Of a stretch of 64,000 nucleotides of DNA, positions 21,500 to 31,446 are shown in pieces. A program made the position numbers and the translations under genes. Below the pieces are notes generated by a model that was not told the DNA's origin, ran no database searches, and saw nothing but the letters and a program-made list of their open reading frames with translations. The stretch covers positions 2,737,128 to 2,801,127 of the forward strand of contig JADWOT020000007.1 of assembly GCA_036345935.2 (NCBI GenBank), in the 5' to 3' direction. The stretch comes from Taenia hydatigena. Lineage: Eukaryota > Platyhelminthes > Cestoda > Cyclophyllidea > Taeniidae. How positions within the stretch are numbered: position 1 is the first letter of the stretch; each line of letters begins with the position of its first letter.

Positions 21500-21940
21500 T
21501 TAAGGCGATTTAGAGACGCGAAGCATGGCATTCCCTCTCTAAGTGATATACGCTGGGTACCAGAGGTGATGCTATTAAAATGATGCACGCAAATGAAGCA
21601 GGAGGGAAGGAAAAGAAGGGTGGTACAACTTACCCATAACTTACAATTTCCATTCGATGTGGCGTGGGTGGGCGTGTTGGGAGGTTGGGACTGAAGGGCG
21701 GATGGATTTGGAGGCGGCAGAAGAGATGAAAAGAAGACCCGAGGCCAAAAGGAAGTTAATTGAGACGGAGGCAATGACGGTGAACTAAACGGCGGGAACG
21801 AGACCGTGATGAAGATGATAAAAGCAGCCAAAACAACTCGCAGTAGAGCATGTCTGGAGTGTGGCTGGGTGATGGACTTCTTTGAATCTGACACGTGTAG
21901 CTCAATTAGCTGCACGTGTTACGTGGTTGTCTTCAATTCC
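21500..21940. repeat. Diverged module A, copy 1
   Basis: Homologous in order to 46150-46540 (right arm; 26940-27330 in the left arm, opposite orientation) and to 63060-63360. Shared features are an ATG.[A/T]CACGCAAATGA stretch, CAACTTACCC (in the arms too), and GAGACTGAAG.GC.GATGGA-like sequence. On the minus strand the frame from 21915 to 21469 is open for 148 codons and Pro/Ser-rich with a hydrophobic start. On the plus strand a short acidic frame is shared with the 63 kb copy. Which strand is coding is unresolved. Confidence 0.45.
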
Positions 21941-22347
21941 GACTGATGTAGGCTTTAGGCGTCGTTCCTTTTCAAGGTTTTGCAAGAGCAGTTATTACTT
22001 GCTTTGGTGCTCTTTCACTCCAAGCTCTTTTTTGCATTATCCTACACGCACATGAGACGATTCTAATGCATTTTGATAAAATGTTTGCCATCCTATCGAT
22101 ATCTCTTTCTGATGCTGTCATTTGAACTGGTCGTTTTTTGGGCTCTTAGGCAATTCTCGTTTCCGCCTCAAGGTGCTTACCTTTAGCTGAATGCAGAAAT
22201 AGATGACCGAGTGGAGGAACTGTGGTAAATGAAGCAGATGGATGGCTGAAATGATGCTTAAATGATGACTGATTGAAAAGGCGATATCTATAAATCAGCC
22301 CAACTTTCATGCGGTTCTTCTACCTGTGTGCTGTGCTTGGTTTACAG

Positions 22348-22452
22348 GAACGCCTTGGAAAGATGCGCTGGTGGAGGTGGAATATGAGCGCTATGCAGAA
22401 GGATGTCTCTAGCGGCAGAGCTTTAAACACTATTGATGATATCGCCAAAAAG
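22348..22452 (+). CDS. Candidate internal exon, unrecognised
   Basis: Exactly 105 nt between a TTTACAG acceptor and a GTAACT donor, symmetric in phase 0. The in-frame product begins ERLGKMRWWRW and ends NTIDDIAKK. A second frame (TPWKDALVEVEYERY) is also protein-like but meets a stop. No family is recognised. Confidence 0.35.
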
Positions 22453-23807
22453 GTAACTGTCTTAACTTCGGCTGGCTTGCGTTGGACTAACGGATCCACT
22501 ACCTTGCTAGCTGCAAGCGGCTTTCCAAAAGAATTAAATATGAACCGCTACAATTCAATCTGACAATCAATGTTACGCTCTGTCCTTCTAGTGAAATGTT
22601 TTCCGAAGTACTGTGACTCTAAATTATAAGCGCTCTACCTCACAAATACGATATCTTCGACGAGCATAGACAAACAAAAACTAGATTTGCCTTTGCGTAA
22701 ATTATGCCACAAAGTTTGATGATGTCTCTCTCAGTTAAACTCATTTAAAACATGGGCTGCTTGTCTCAAAACCTAACAAAACTTTTTTTGACTAAATGTC
22801 ATTGATGAGCTAAAAACACTCTTTGACCAAGCTATAATAATATTAAACTTTGCAATGCGTTATTGGCACACTTTTACAGCGATTGACGGTCCTACGTAAC
22901 ATAGTCTTGAGCAAATGCTATAATAATTTTCCACTTTATCATGCGTGGGATTGTTTGCAGTCCAACTCGCCGTGGGTAGAGTAGATAATTGAGTAGGTCA
23001 GCCGACTAGGCAGATAACCAGTAGGTAGCAAATGCACAGCAGGCGGTCTTATCGATTACATTGATCCGTTTATCGACCAGCCACTTAAGGCGGATGAGTC
23101 AGCAACGAGGCGCATGCTGAAAAGAGCGTGAGCCACTCACCTATCCGACGGTGGCTTAAACCTATTCCCACGTAGGGTTTATTAACGAAAGTGGATGTTG
23201 GGATAAAAAAGCTCGAATGGGACAAGCAACAACAAAAGCAGTAGCAAAATTTCCATGGTTGCGGCAAAAGGTATTCGCAAAATGAGCAGACTTCTAGTAC
23301 CGTAAAGTATTTTAGCAAAAAAGGCTTCAAGGATCTGCACACAAGCAGACACATAAAGAGCGCAATCTGACTAGGCTGACAAAAATCGTGCCATTTTCAA
23401 CTTCTATTAGCCGTCACGTTGACCACATCAACCACACGAGTGCCGAAGTAGGGCAACACTACATTTGGTGAAATGGCCAAACTCGCCTTTATCCCAATGC
23501 AGAATACACAATCATCGTAATAATTGTATGGGATGTGATGGCATTTTATTTCTATTTGACACAGTTTGACTATAAATTAGGCCAGAGGGTAAGGAGCGGA
23601 ATCAAAAATTGCAAGCAGGACTGTCCTACGGCAAGAAGGGGCAAATAGTTGCACGCGTAATGGAGTAGGTAAGAACTTGGCCAATGGATTGCTTAAAACA
23701 GATGGTAAAACGAAAGGAGGAAGGTGCGAGTAAGGAAGAAAATGAAGACGTAGATACTGCTAAAGCATATGCAAGCATAAAACATATCATATCAGTCATT
23801 AAACCAG

Positions 23808-24019
23808 ATAGTCAAGGGACGCATACGAGAACCAGGATGCATAGCCTCGTCTGTCAACGTGCTTGTACCTTCCAACCTCATGTCCGTTAGCGACTTGGCC
23901 TTGGTGCCTGTCGGGCTTGAGTCTGAGTATGAGGCAAAGATCGGGCCGGACTACATCCGGGTGACTCGACCAGCCCACTCACGTACCCCCACAAGTGACC
24001 AAATGAAACTGGGATTTAG
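23808..24019 (+). CDS. Candidate internal exon, unrecognised
   Basis: An AAACCAG acceptor, 70 open codons and a strong TTTAG|GTGAGT donor. The product (SSVNVLVPSNLMSVSDLALV, VGLESEYEAKIGPDYIRVTR, DQMKLGF) is one of the most protein-like frames outside the transporter gene. A second coding-like stretch, 24079-24175 (EIANVWNTRRDVSIDS), follows, but its phase does not join cleanly. The rest of the gene on the plus strand would run into the gap at 24873. No domain is recognised. Confidence 0.45.
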
Positions 24020-24404
24020 GTGAGTGTTATTGCAATTAACGTGAAAAAGGCAATCAGGTGCCGTAACTAAGTGGGATTTGATTTCCATTGCGTTGCCTAC
24101 GAAATCGCCAATGTCTGGAACACTAGACGGGATGTCTCGATAGATTCAAAGATAATCTTACCTCCTTTACCACAGTAAGTGTTGGCTTACCATTCATTTA
24201 ACGCATTTGTATTTCAGAGTGCGTGGTGGGGTATAACTCACAGGATTGTGCCCAACAGGGTATCTATAAGAGTAGTATAAAATGTCTATGTGTCCTTGTT
24301 TTAAGAGCCGCTAACCGGGTATGGTCTCTTTATTGACGAAGAATGATGGTCGCCAACTAGAAGATTCCTGCAACTAAGATAGCTTGCAATAGAACGCTCA
24401 ACGA

Positions 24405-24410
24405 ATTTAT
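24405..24410 (-). promoter_or_regulatory. Poly(A) signal AATAAA
   Basis: Minus-strand AATAAA about 61 nt after the stop of the 24472-24707 exon. Confidence 0.5.
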
Positions 24411-24471
24411 TTTACGTAAGATCATATCTGTCGTGGTAAGAGGGAGGATAGCATTAGTAATGTGTACAGGC

Positions 24472-24707
24472 CTACGAGAAGACTTGCAAAAGCACCAGAG
24501 CGATTGAAGTGGTTAGGATTGGAGCAGTAATTTCTTGAAGGCAAATTTGAGAGTCCTTGCGATTGCAGGCATTGAAGTGGAAGCGCTTGAAGTAGTCGTT
24601 ATGGGATTCGAGAGTAGTTCCGTTGTTGTAGCGATTGAAGAATTGGTTACGATTTTGGGAGTCCTTGCGAAGATCCCAGTAGCAATTGGCACTCATTCCT
24701 CGTCTAT
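24472..24707 (-). CDS. Terminal exon of a probable GPI-anchored surface protein
   Basis: A TTTTAG acceptor is followed by 77 open codons to TAG. The mature part is rich in N, R, F and aromatic residues, with one N-glycosylation sequon (NGT), three cysteines and a repeated RKDSQ motif. The last 16 or so residues are hydrophobic (ILTTSIALVLLQVF) and end the protein, the layout of a GPI-attachment signal. An AATAAA on the same strand lies about 61 nt after the stop. GPI anchoring is an inference; the family is not recognised. The start of the gene lies toward the 24873-24972 gap. Confidence 0.5.
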
Positions 24708-24872
24708 CTAAAACAGCAAATTATCTCTATAACATCTCGCAATGTCTACACGTGAACTGAGTCCAAATCGTGTATATGGAGCCTTGTAGTACGATGACTG
24801 AGGCTTGACTTTTGTTGCTGAGCTGGTATGCATCCGCACTGAATACAGATTTAATTTGCCTACACATTAGTT

Positions 24873-24972
24873 NNNNNNNNNNNNNNNNNNNNNNNNNNNN
24901 NNNNNNNNNNNNNNNNNNNNNNNNNNNNNNNNNNNNNNNNNNNNNNNNNNNNNNNNNNNNNNNNNNNNNNNN
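24873..24972. other. Assembly gap, 100 N
   Basis: Exactly 100 N. It starts the contig that carries the whole inverted repeat. Confidence 0.99.
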
Positions 24973-25162
24973 GTGATGAAAGTTGGCTTAGCAGTGGTGG
25001 GAAGGCGGGTGCTCTTTCCCCCCCCCCCTCCCCCTCGGTCTAACTGACTCCTTAGAACCTGTTCACTGCTCGTCAAAGATCTCGTCTTTTACGACGTTTC
25101 GTTATGAGCCAACATCGCCATCTTGTTGAGTAAGTGGCGGTGATTTCATTTTCAAGGCGAAT

Positions 25163-25348
25163 ATGGATAGATGCCTTCCCTGTCCCCTTTTCCTGCCCAT
25201 CCGCTCCCTCCTCCTCCTCTCGCTGTCCTGCCTGTCTACAACCCCTCTATTCCAGCCAATGTCTGATCAAATATCCACTTCTACGCGTCGACTTAGTAGC
25301 ACTAACATTCCACCTCCAAAAAATGTCAGTAGAAAAGACTGTCATTAG
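25163..25348 (+). CDS. Small ORF with signal-peptide-like start
   Basis: ATG-started 61-codon frame. The first 25 or so residues are hydrophobic (FLPIRSLLLLSLSCLS), like a secretion signal, followed by a short Ser/Thr-rich basic part. It may be a first exon, since GT donors occur near its end. Only its last part is inside the inverted repeat; the mirror region falls in the 48147-48246 gap. Confidence 0.3.
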   Translation: MDRCLPCPLFLPIRSLLLLSLSCLSTTPLFQPMSDQISTSTRRLSSTNIPPPKNVSRKDCH

Positions 25349-25665
25349 GTGGATACTGCATCGTGGCACACTGATGAGGATCGTACACTTTAATCTGTGT
25401 TCTTTCGTTTCCACAATCAACATTTCGCTTCACCGCTCATGCGCATGGGATCACTTAACTCCTTCCTATTTAATTGCGGGGTAGAATGCTGATCTTTACG
25501 TCCAACTTTTTCGAGATAGTATGACAATAAGTGCTGCTGCATGGTAAGAAGTCAATGGAGGCTGCGGAGGTGGAGATTGAGACTGAGGCTATTCACACTG
25601 AAGAGTCAAAGGCGCATAGAGTGTGGACAACACTTCTAAATCTCGACGTACATTTCGGCGATTAG

Positions 25666-25934
25666 CAACTGACAAAGCAACATCATCTCAGTCATGCAAT
25701 AAATCACAAGCAATTGCCATTCTTGCTACTGCGTTGTCTATTGTCCCTTCCCGAAAATCGCTTCTGCCGTCCACTTTCTGACGTTGAGTTGCTTTGGTTA
25801 TTAAATAAGGTTCTCATCGAACCTTGGATGCTAGCAAATGCAAATGCAAAGACTCTTCCAACTTATAAATTTGGTGCATTTGAAACCTGTCTTGTTCTGT
25901 TTATTGAAGCAGAACAAGTGCTAGAACGGCAGAG
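25666..25934 (+). CDS. Candidate internal exon in left arm
   Basis: The frame opens right after a GCGATTAG acceptor and stays open for 89 codons to a CAGAG|GTGACT donor. The product contains RPLSDVELLWLLNKVLIEPW and KFGAFETCLVLFIEAEQVLE, a helix-rich, normal composition. The mirror copy at 47520-47788 is also open, with a clustered two-residue change (PEN to SGN). Intact frames in both arms support coding. No family is recognised. Confidence 0.45.
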
Positions 25935-26977
25935 GTGACTTCACCGAAGGACTGCAGCAAATTGGTGGCATTTTTATGATCAGCGGTCTAATTCTGTCTA
26001 CGTCTCATCGATCGTTGACCGACTGACCAGCAAATCAATGCTTGTATCGATAGAGCAATCAATGAGCTGCCTATCGTAATGTAGTTGCACGTTGTGGGAA
26101 TTACAAAGTGTCCTCAAGCTGCTCGCGACATAAACTACCTTGGCCGTTGCAATCGTTACTTCGATCCCAAATCTCCTTGACTCTCTACTCGCCTTTCCAA
26201 TCTGTTAACCCCTTCGACTCAAAGGAGGGTCCGTGGAGAGACGTCAACATTCCCTCCTGCAGCCAGCTCCACTCAGTCCTCTAATCCGATTCCAAAATCC
26301 AAATGCCCACAAAGCATCCGCTGCCCATCCTTCGACGTTCACTGCATCCCGGGCCCCAACTCCCATTCGGCACACTCTAGCGATGTGATTAAACACATCC
26401 GTAAGTGCCTCCTTTTATGCATAGTAGTCTACAGCCTTCATTCAACTTCCACTACTCACATTTTATCGTCTGCCTTTCTAGTCTCATTGGTGGCATCCGG
26501 TCGGTCGGTGGTCTGACCAACCAACACTGGCCAGCGCAACCTGCAGCACTGGCGTCTTTGAAGCTGTGAGAAACCACGTCCTGGTGTTCTCGATGACGTG
26601 GGCGACGGCACGACGACAGCTGCATTCTGAATCAGGCCTTTAACTTATCAAGCATATCAGGTGAGAAAAGAAAAGTCAAAGATCAGTGCACTTGTTGGGT
26701 CGACGCACATTTCTCCGACTGCGTTAGTATTAATGAACCCTCCAATTCTCCTCCTTCTGCTCCACCTCCATGTGTGCTATGATGTGATGGCTATTGAGCC
26801 AAAGCAGAGAAGCACATGGGAAGGCGATGTCTGCTACCAGGAAACAACCTAGAAAGAGGACTGTTGCGCAAAGCCGACACTAGCAGACGCCACTGCTAGA
26901 CACTACGCGACACGTGCCACAGATCGATTCACGCACTTGTCAAATGTGAAGACGTCAATCACACACTCAACTGCCAG

Positions 26978-27223
26978 GTATGCTTACGTACGCGTTGCGA
27001 AGCCTTCTACTCCTCATTTTGCTTCTCCGCCTTATCCTCGTTTCCAGCACCCGGTTCATCGCCAGCGTCTTCATCCCCTTTTGGTCCGTTCTCCTCGCCT
27101 CCAGTTCCCTTCTCACCCTCTACTTTTGCCTCCAACGTCACTCCGCTCTCGTTACTCTCGTCATTTTTAAAAGTTGCAAAGACGTCAAGGGACCGAAGCA
27201 GATAGAAATCGCAGGAATTAGGG
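26978..27223 (+). CDS. Hydrophobic exon candidate in left arm (module A)
   Basis: An AACTGCCAG acceptor, an ATG two bases in, and an open frame to ATTAGGG|GTAAGT at 27223. The product is very hydrophobic (LLLLILLLRLILVSS) and ends KQIEIAGIRG. All three plus-strand frames are open over most of this part, and the opposite strand in the right arm also encodes an acidic frame, so the reading frame is not certain. It belongs to module A. Confidence 0.3.
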
Positions 27224-28101
27224 GTAAGTTGTGCTACCGTCCCTTCCTTCTCCTCCTCCTCCGTCTACTTCTGCTCCTCTTCTTCCTTCCTCCAATTCAT
27301 CTTGCCCCTTTTCTTCCCTACTAGGTTTGCACGCGTTAATTCAACATTTTACTCACTAGTATGCCAGTGAATTTCACATATTAAGACTGAAAGTGAGGGT
27401 TGAATGCTTAAAGCGTGCCTTTTGGCAGAAACACGTGGTCGATTTTTTTCATTTAGCTGCATGGCTATAGGAGTGGGTAGATGAAGGTATTATGGGGTAT
27501 TGGGAAGCGAGAGTGAAGGGAATGACGAAGAGAGGTCTACAGCACCACGCATAGACATACAATAATAGCATTTTGCCAGCCCTCTGCCCTAACATCCCTT
27601 CTTTCCTGCTCTCGGCCTCTCGCCTCTCCTCACTTGCCCATTCATTCGTCCGCTTCAGTTGAACAAGCGAGTTACTTCGCCACCATCAGAGAGGTGCAAA
27701 CACCACCCTTGTCTTCTCTGGTGCGAAGTAAGAACTTGCGTAGATACATAATTAAGGAGAGCCATCAGGAAGCCACCTTCGTCAGCTCTGTAGCAGTGTT
27801 TAGGGGTAAGCCGCCAATTCCTTTCATGCAGGTATGCCTTGTACCGCTTTGCTCTTCTCATTTCTTATGTCTCTCTCGCACGCGATTGCAGGAGCAGGGG
27901 CAGAAGCAGAACAGATGTAGTGAAGCAGAAGCAGTGTAGCACGTTAGGCAAAACTAGGCTTAGCTAGGCCGGACTGTACTGGACTAATTCAAATACGAGT
28001 AGAGTAGAGCAGCCACGTATGCCTGAACAGTACAGTCAGGTGTGGAAAGGAGTGAGAATGGTTGGGAAGGAAGAGGATAGGTAGGTAGCGGTACTCACGA
28101 C

Positions 28102-28262
28102 CTACCATTCAAATCAACCTTAACTCCTCCTCATTTGTCACGTCAAATCGGCCTAACGCAACTGCAGGCTGCATGCAATGAGGTCTTTCTCTTCTGCCTG
28201 GCAGATATTAGGGACAAAAGTACACACGCAGCAACAAGGTCCGGCGACGTCTTCGAGATGGT
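28102..28262 (+). repeat. Diverged duplicate block C, copy 2 (left arm)
   Basis: Partner of 1408-1563. The exon-like part starts after CTGCCTGGCAG and encodes DIRDKSTHAATRSGDVFEM; unlike copy 1 the frame continues. Mirror copy near 45244-45404. Confidence 0.5.
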
Positions 28263-28845
28263 GGAACGGGAACCCTCATGCCTCCTTCTTATCTCACATT
28301 GTCCTCTCCAATCCATTTTCGGTGAGTCACTTCTTCTTCTTCTTCTTCTTGTCTGCATTCCACTTCACTGCATGTGCTCTTTAGCACTGTGTCTTGCATT
28401 ACGTCTTAGTGCTTACGCTTCATTTATTCAAATCAGAGAAAAGGGAGGAAAGAATGCTGCCTACATATCATCCTCTTACAGTCCTACGTGTTTCCATTTC
28501 AGTGACGCCAGGACGCTTCACTCGTCTGGCTACCCCCTGTTTCTGTCACGTTCTCCCTTCCCGCACCCACAGCCTCTTCTCCTCTTCCTCCTCCCCCAAC
28601 TCCATCATTTGCCAACGCCCTTTAAGTACGCTCCGTTCCTCTCTCCACTTTCTTTATTCCTCATCATGCTATGTTAAATGGTGATGCTGATGAGAGGGGT
28701 TATGCTCTGGACTAGACGAGGCTTAGGCTACACCAGAGTAGACTACACTAGGCTTAAGCAATGTCTGAATTTCGCTTTAACGTAGCTAACATTGCCGTAT
28801 CCCCTTCATTCCCATCTTCTATCTTTTTTTTTTTATTTCCTGTAG

Positions 28846-28938
28846 TTTGTTTTATTCCATGCCACCTCAGTTCTGCCGCTTCGTCCTCCTCCTCATCCCA
28901 CACCTTCTCCTCCACCAAATATGCTCTTGTGGGCAAAG
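28846..28938 (+). CDS. Proline-rich exon candidate, left arm
   Basis: A long T-tract and TGTAG acceptor, 93 nt (31 codons, phase 0 to 0) and a strong GCAAAG|GTGAGT donor. The product centre is proline-rich (LPLRPPPHPTPSPPP) and ends MLLWAK. Mirror copy 44569-44661 keeps the borders. No family is recognised. Confidence 0.4.
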
Positions 28939-29202
28939 GTGAGTGCCTTTCACCTGTTTCCTACTTTGTATTGCATAGTTCGGCTCATACCCCACCTTCC
29001 CATCCCATTCTCCACATCCATCTCCCACCTTGTAGAGAGTCCCTCTACCTGCTGGTCCATATTAACGGGTAAGAAGGTGCACTTCTCTCCCTGCTCCTCC
29101 ATCTCCACTCTTTTCGCTCCATCTGTTCCGCTGTGTGTGCATACTGTTGTCCACTTCCTTCCTTTGTCCTTCCAGATCGTTGTCCTGATCAGTGTGGCAC
29201 AG

Positions 29203-29222
29203 AAACACACGCGCGTGTGTTT
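29203..29222. repeat. Perfect 20-bp alternating palindrome
   Basis: AAACACACGCGCGTGTGTTT is its own reverse complement and alternates purine and pyrimidine at its core, a Z-DNA-prone sequence. Mirror copy at 44285-44304. Confidence 0.8.
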
Positions 29223-29482
29223 GTGTGTGTAGGTCTGTTGGCACAGTTGGTCAATCTTCCTCTCCGTACGCGACTTTGCAGACAACCAGGTAGATAGTTG
29301 TATCCTGGGCCCAGTAGGCTCTCCTTTGACCATTCATTTGTTGTCTGGTTTGGTGGCAGGTTGGTTGGTTTTAACTTCTCACTTCTTCACCCACCTATTT
29401 TGCGTTATTCCCCTCCTGCTTCTTCTGTCTGTGCCTTGTGTCCTCTCTCATCACCGTTCTATATTTTTTTCCTTTTTTTCAG

Positions 29483-29666
29483 ATTGAAGAAGACATCGCG
29501 GTGGAAAGAAAGCAGCGACGATAAAAATATGAGCAACATTGTGCATGGAGGTGGTCCAAACCGTAACAGATGGTTGCGGCGATTAGCCAACCATGTGCTG
29601 AGGATATCGAGCGGCCTGCTCCTACACAGAGGAAAAGGGCACTTACTAAAAGATGTGGTGCTATGA
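29483..29666 (+). CDS. Candidate terminal exon, left arm
   Basis: A poly-T tract and TTTTTTCAG acceptor start an open frame to TGA at 29666. The product is basic (LKKTSRWKESSDD, RWLRRLANHVLRISS). A second frame would stop after 13 codons (IEEDIAVERKQRR). An AATAAA at 29885-29890 follows. Mirror copy 43841-44024. Confidence 0.35.
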
Positions 29667-29884
29667 GGCGGCTCTCGGATCCGGTGATCTGCGGTTGTAG
29701 GAGTCGCAATTGCGCAGACCTTAACATTTGACATTGAACATTTTAAGGACTTCCGCCCCGCCCACCTTCGATTTCCCCATGTACTTACACCAAGCCTTCC
29801 CCTCTTCTATCCTCCCTCCTCCCTAAAAGAAGTGTTTTCCATCCAACTACGTCTTCTTTGGCACTGCATTATGCGCGTTCCATT

Positions 29885-29890
29885 AATAAA
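29885..29890 (+). promoter_or_regulatory. Poly(A) signal AATAAA, left arm
   Basis: Canonical hexamer 220-360 nt after the possible stops of the 29483 exon. Mirror copy at 43617-43622 on the minus strand. Confidence 0.4.
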
Positions 29891-29914
29891 TGCCATCCAC
29901 TTCAATGGACACAC

Positions 29915-30307
29915 TTAACCTCTCGTGTCACAGTCCTTCACTGTGGTTGGAGCAGTAGCCTCGCAGTCCGAGCAAGCCCTGGCTTTCTGCAAGAAGGTGA
30001 TGGGCGCTGAACCATTGCTTCTCGGTGGTTGTGTCGTTGTGAGTGGCAAATGCCGGTGTGATTGATGGGACGACTTTTCGCTCAGTATGAATTGAACACT
30101 TGGACGGGTGGACTTGTCCAATATGTTCAGTAGTCCAAATAGTGGGGGGAGCAGATTGTCGTTGAGAGAAGGCAGGACAAGTGGGGTGTCGATCGAACAG
30201 ACATTTCCACTTAAGCCTATCCTTTCCGCAGTGAAATCACAAACTCTGGGCACCATGGAGATGGAGCCTGCCATTTTAGCACCATAGATGGACCACATGC
30301 TGCCCAT
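29915..30307 (-). CDS. Ser/Thr/Pro-rich 130-residue ORF, left arm
   Basis: ATG-started frame of 130 codons, identical in translation in both arms (mirror 43200-43592). The product has MAGSISMVPRVCDF, a Leu/Pro-rich middle (LPSLNDNLLPPLFGLLNILD) and a T/S/P-rich tail. Exact conservation between arms may simply reflect recent duplication. No signal peptide or domain is recognised. Confidence 0.3.
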   Translation of the reverse strand: MGSMWSIYGAKMAGSISMVPRVCDFTAERIGLSGNVCSIDTPLVLPSLNDNLLPPLFGLLNILDKSTRPSVQFILSEKSSHQSHRHLPLTTTQPPRSNGSAPITFLQKARACSDCEATAPTTVKDCDTRG

Positions 30308-30322
30308 GCGTTCACCATTCAG

Positions 30323-30465
30323 TGTTCGTTGAAGTCAGAATTTCGAGGTCAAATGCCTACAACGGAGATGGGTGAAGCAATGGAGGAGCGAATAGTGCTC
30401 GTGCTTTTAGCACCAAATGATCGGATTCTTGGTAGACGAGGAGAGGAAGCAGCTTTGCTTCCTAG
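30323..30465 (+). CDS. Candidate exon, left arm
   Basis: A CACCATTCAG acceptor, 47 open codons and a CCTAG|GTTCGG donor. The product includes MEERIVLVLLAPNDRILGRR and GEEAALLP. It has a loose resemblance to the core of a KH RNA-binding domain but lacks the full signature, so no claim is made. Mirror copy 43042-43184. Confidence 0.35.
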
Positions 30466-30582
30466 GTTCGGTAGGTGCGGCGTCGCCTGGGATCTACGCG
30501 CTCAATTGCACTACCGCTTAGATTAATGCCCAATATCCCTCACTATCATCATTTTACACCATTTCTTTCCTTTACGAAACAG

Positions 30583-30723
30583 ACCGTCTCCACGGAAGAG
30601 CATGTGGTAAGATTCGCCATAGACCTGAAGAGGAGAACACCTGATTGCGTAAAGTTTAATTTGCGCGATTTATTTACTTATCAGTACCATAAGAAAAAGA
30701 GCGGAACATCAATTACCCGCTGA
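30583..30723 (+). CDS. Candidate terminal exon, left arm
   Basis: An ACGAAACAG acceptor and an open frame to TGA: TVSTEEHVVRFAIDLKRRT, then KFNLRDLFTYQYHKKKSGTS. An internal GTG|GTAAGA could instead end a 24-nt micro-exon. Phase does not join cleanly to 30323-30465. Mirror copy 42784-42924. Confidence 0.35.
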   Translation, partial: TVSTEEHVVRFAIDLKRRTPDCVKFNLRDLFTYQYHKKKSGTSITR

Positions 30724-31367
30724 GATAAGTTGGCCTTTTCCAATTATTCGACGGAACTTCTTTCTACACGTTCTATTTTGCTTAAAAATACTCTGACTTG
30801 TCCATCTCGTAATCATTGAACGATCATTTCAAGCACACTCATGGGCACCGCTACTGCATCCGCCTTACCGTCTCACCATTGCAAGATCCAGCTATCACAT
30901 CTATCTGAGAAGTGGAATTTTGCCATCTGCGGCACAGCCACTGATTATCAGTGGCTGCATTTTCATATCGATTTTATAGGAAGAAACCATTAATAGCATT
31001 GGGATTGTGGGCGATTTACCACTGGGAGACATGTATCATTAAAATAATGAAGGCCAGTCAACGACACTTTTGAATTCGTTCGGTCGGTCAGCAACAATAG
31101 ACTCCTAGGTCGTAATGGCTGCGATGTATCTAAAGATTGAGTGAGTGGTGCATGAAGATCTACGAGCAGCGGAAGTGACGGTAGACGTGGTTGGTTCCAT
31201 AATGCTCGCTAACTTCCGATGGGAAAAATTTTCTTAGCTTTAATCGGGACTTAGCATAAGGTGAGCTCAATTGAGTCCTTGCACGCCCATCAGAGAAGTG
31301 GCCACTCTATGGACACTAAGCGTTGATTGATGAATTGCATTCTTCCCGCTTCCTCTTTTCATTATAG

Positions 31368-31446
31368 GTACCAAAGGCAATGATGGACGACCACGAGCCG
31401 AATGTTCGAGCTGATGTACGGTCCATTGGAGTCCTTATGTTTGAAG
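31368..31446 (+). CDS. Kinase-like exon fragment, left arm
   Basis: A CATTATAG acceptor, 26 codons and a GAAG|GTTTGG donor. ADVRSIGVLMFEG matches protein-kinase subdomain IX (D-V-x-S-x-G-V-x-x-x-E), and the preceding MMDDHEPNV sits where the APE-to-DVWS segment lies. No other kinase motif (VAIK, HRD, DFG) was found nearby, so this is either one exon of a spread-out gene or a fragment. Mirror copy 42061-42139. Confidence 0.35.

Noticed and set aside
28135..28677. 180-codon frame in the left arm (mirror 44829-45368)
   Set aside because: Only the first part after CTGGCAG resembles an exon; the rest crosses a CTT microsatellite and pyrimidine-rich intron-like sequence.
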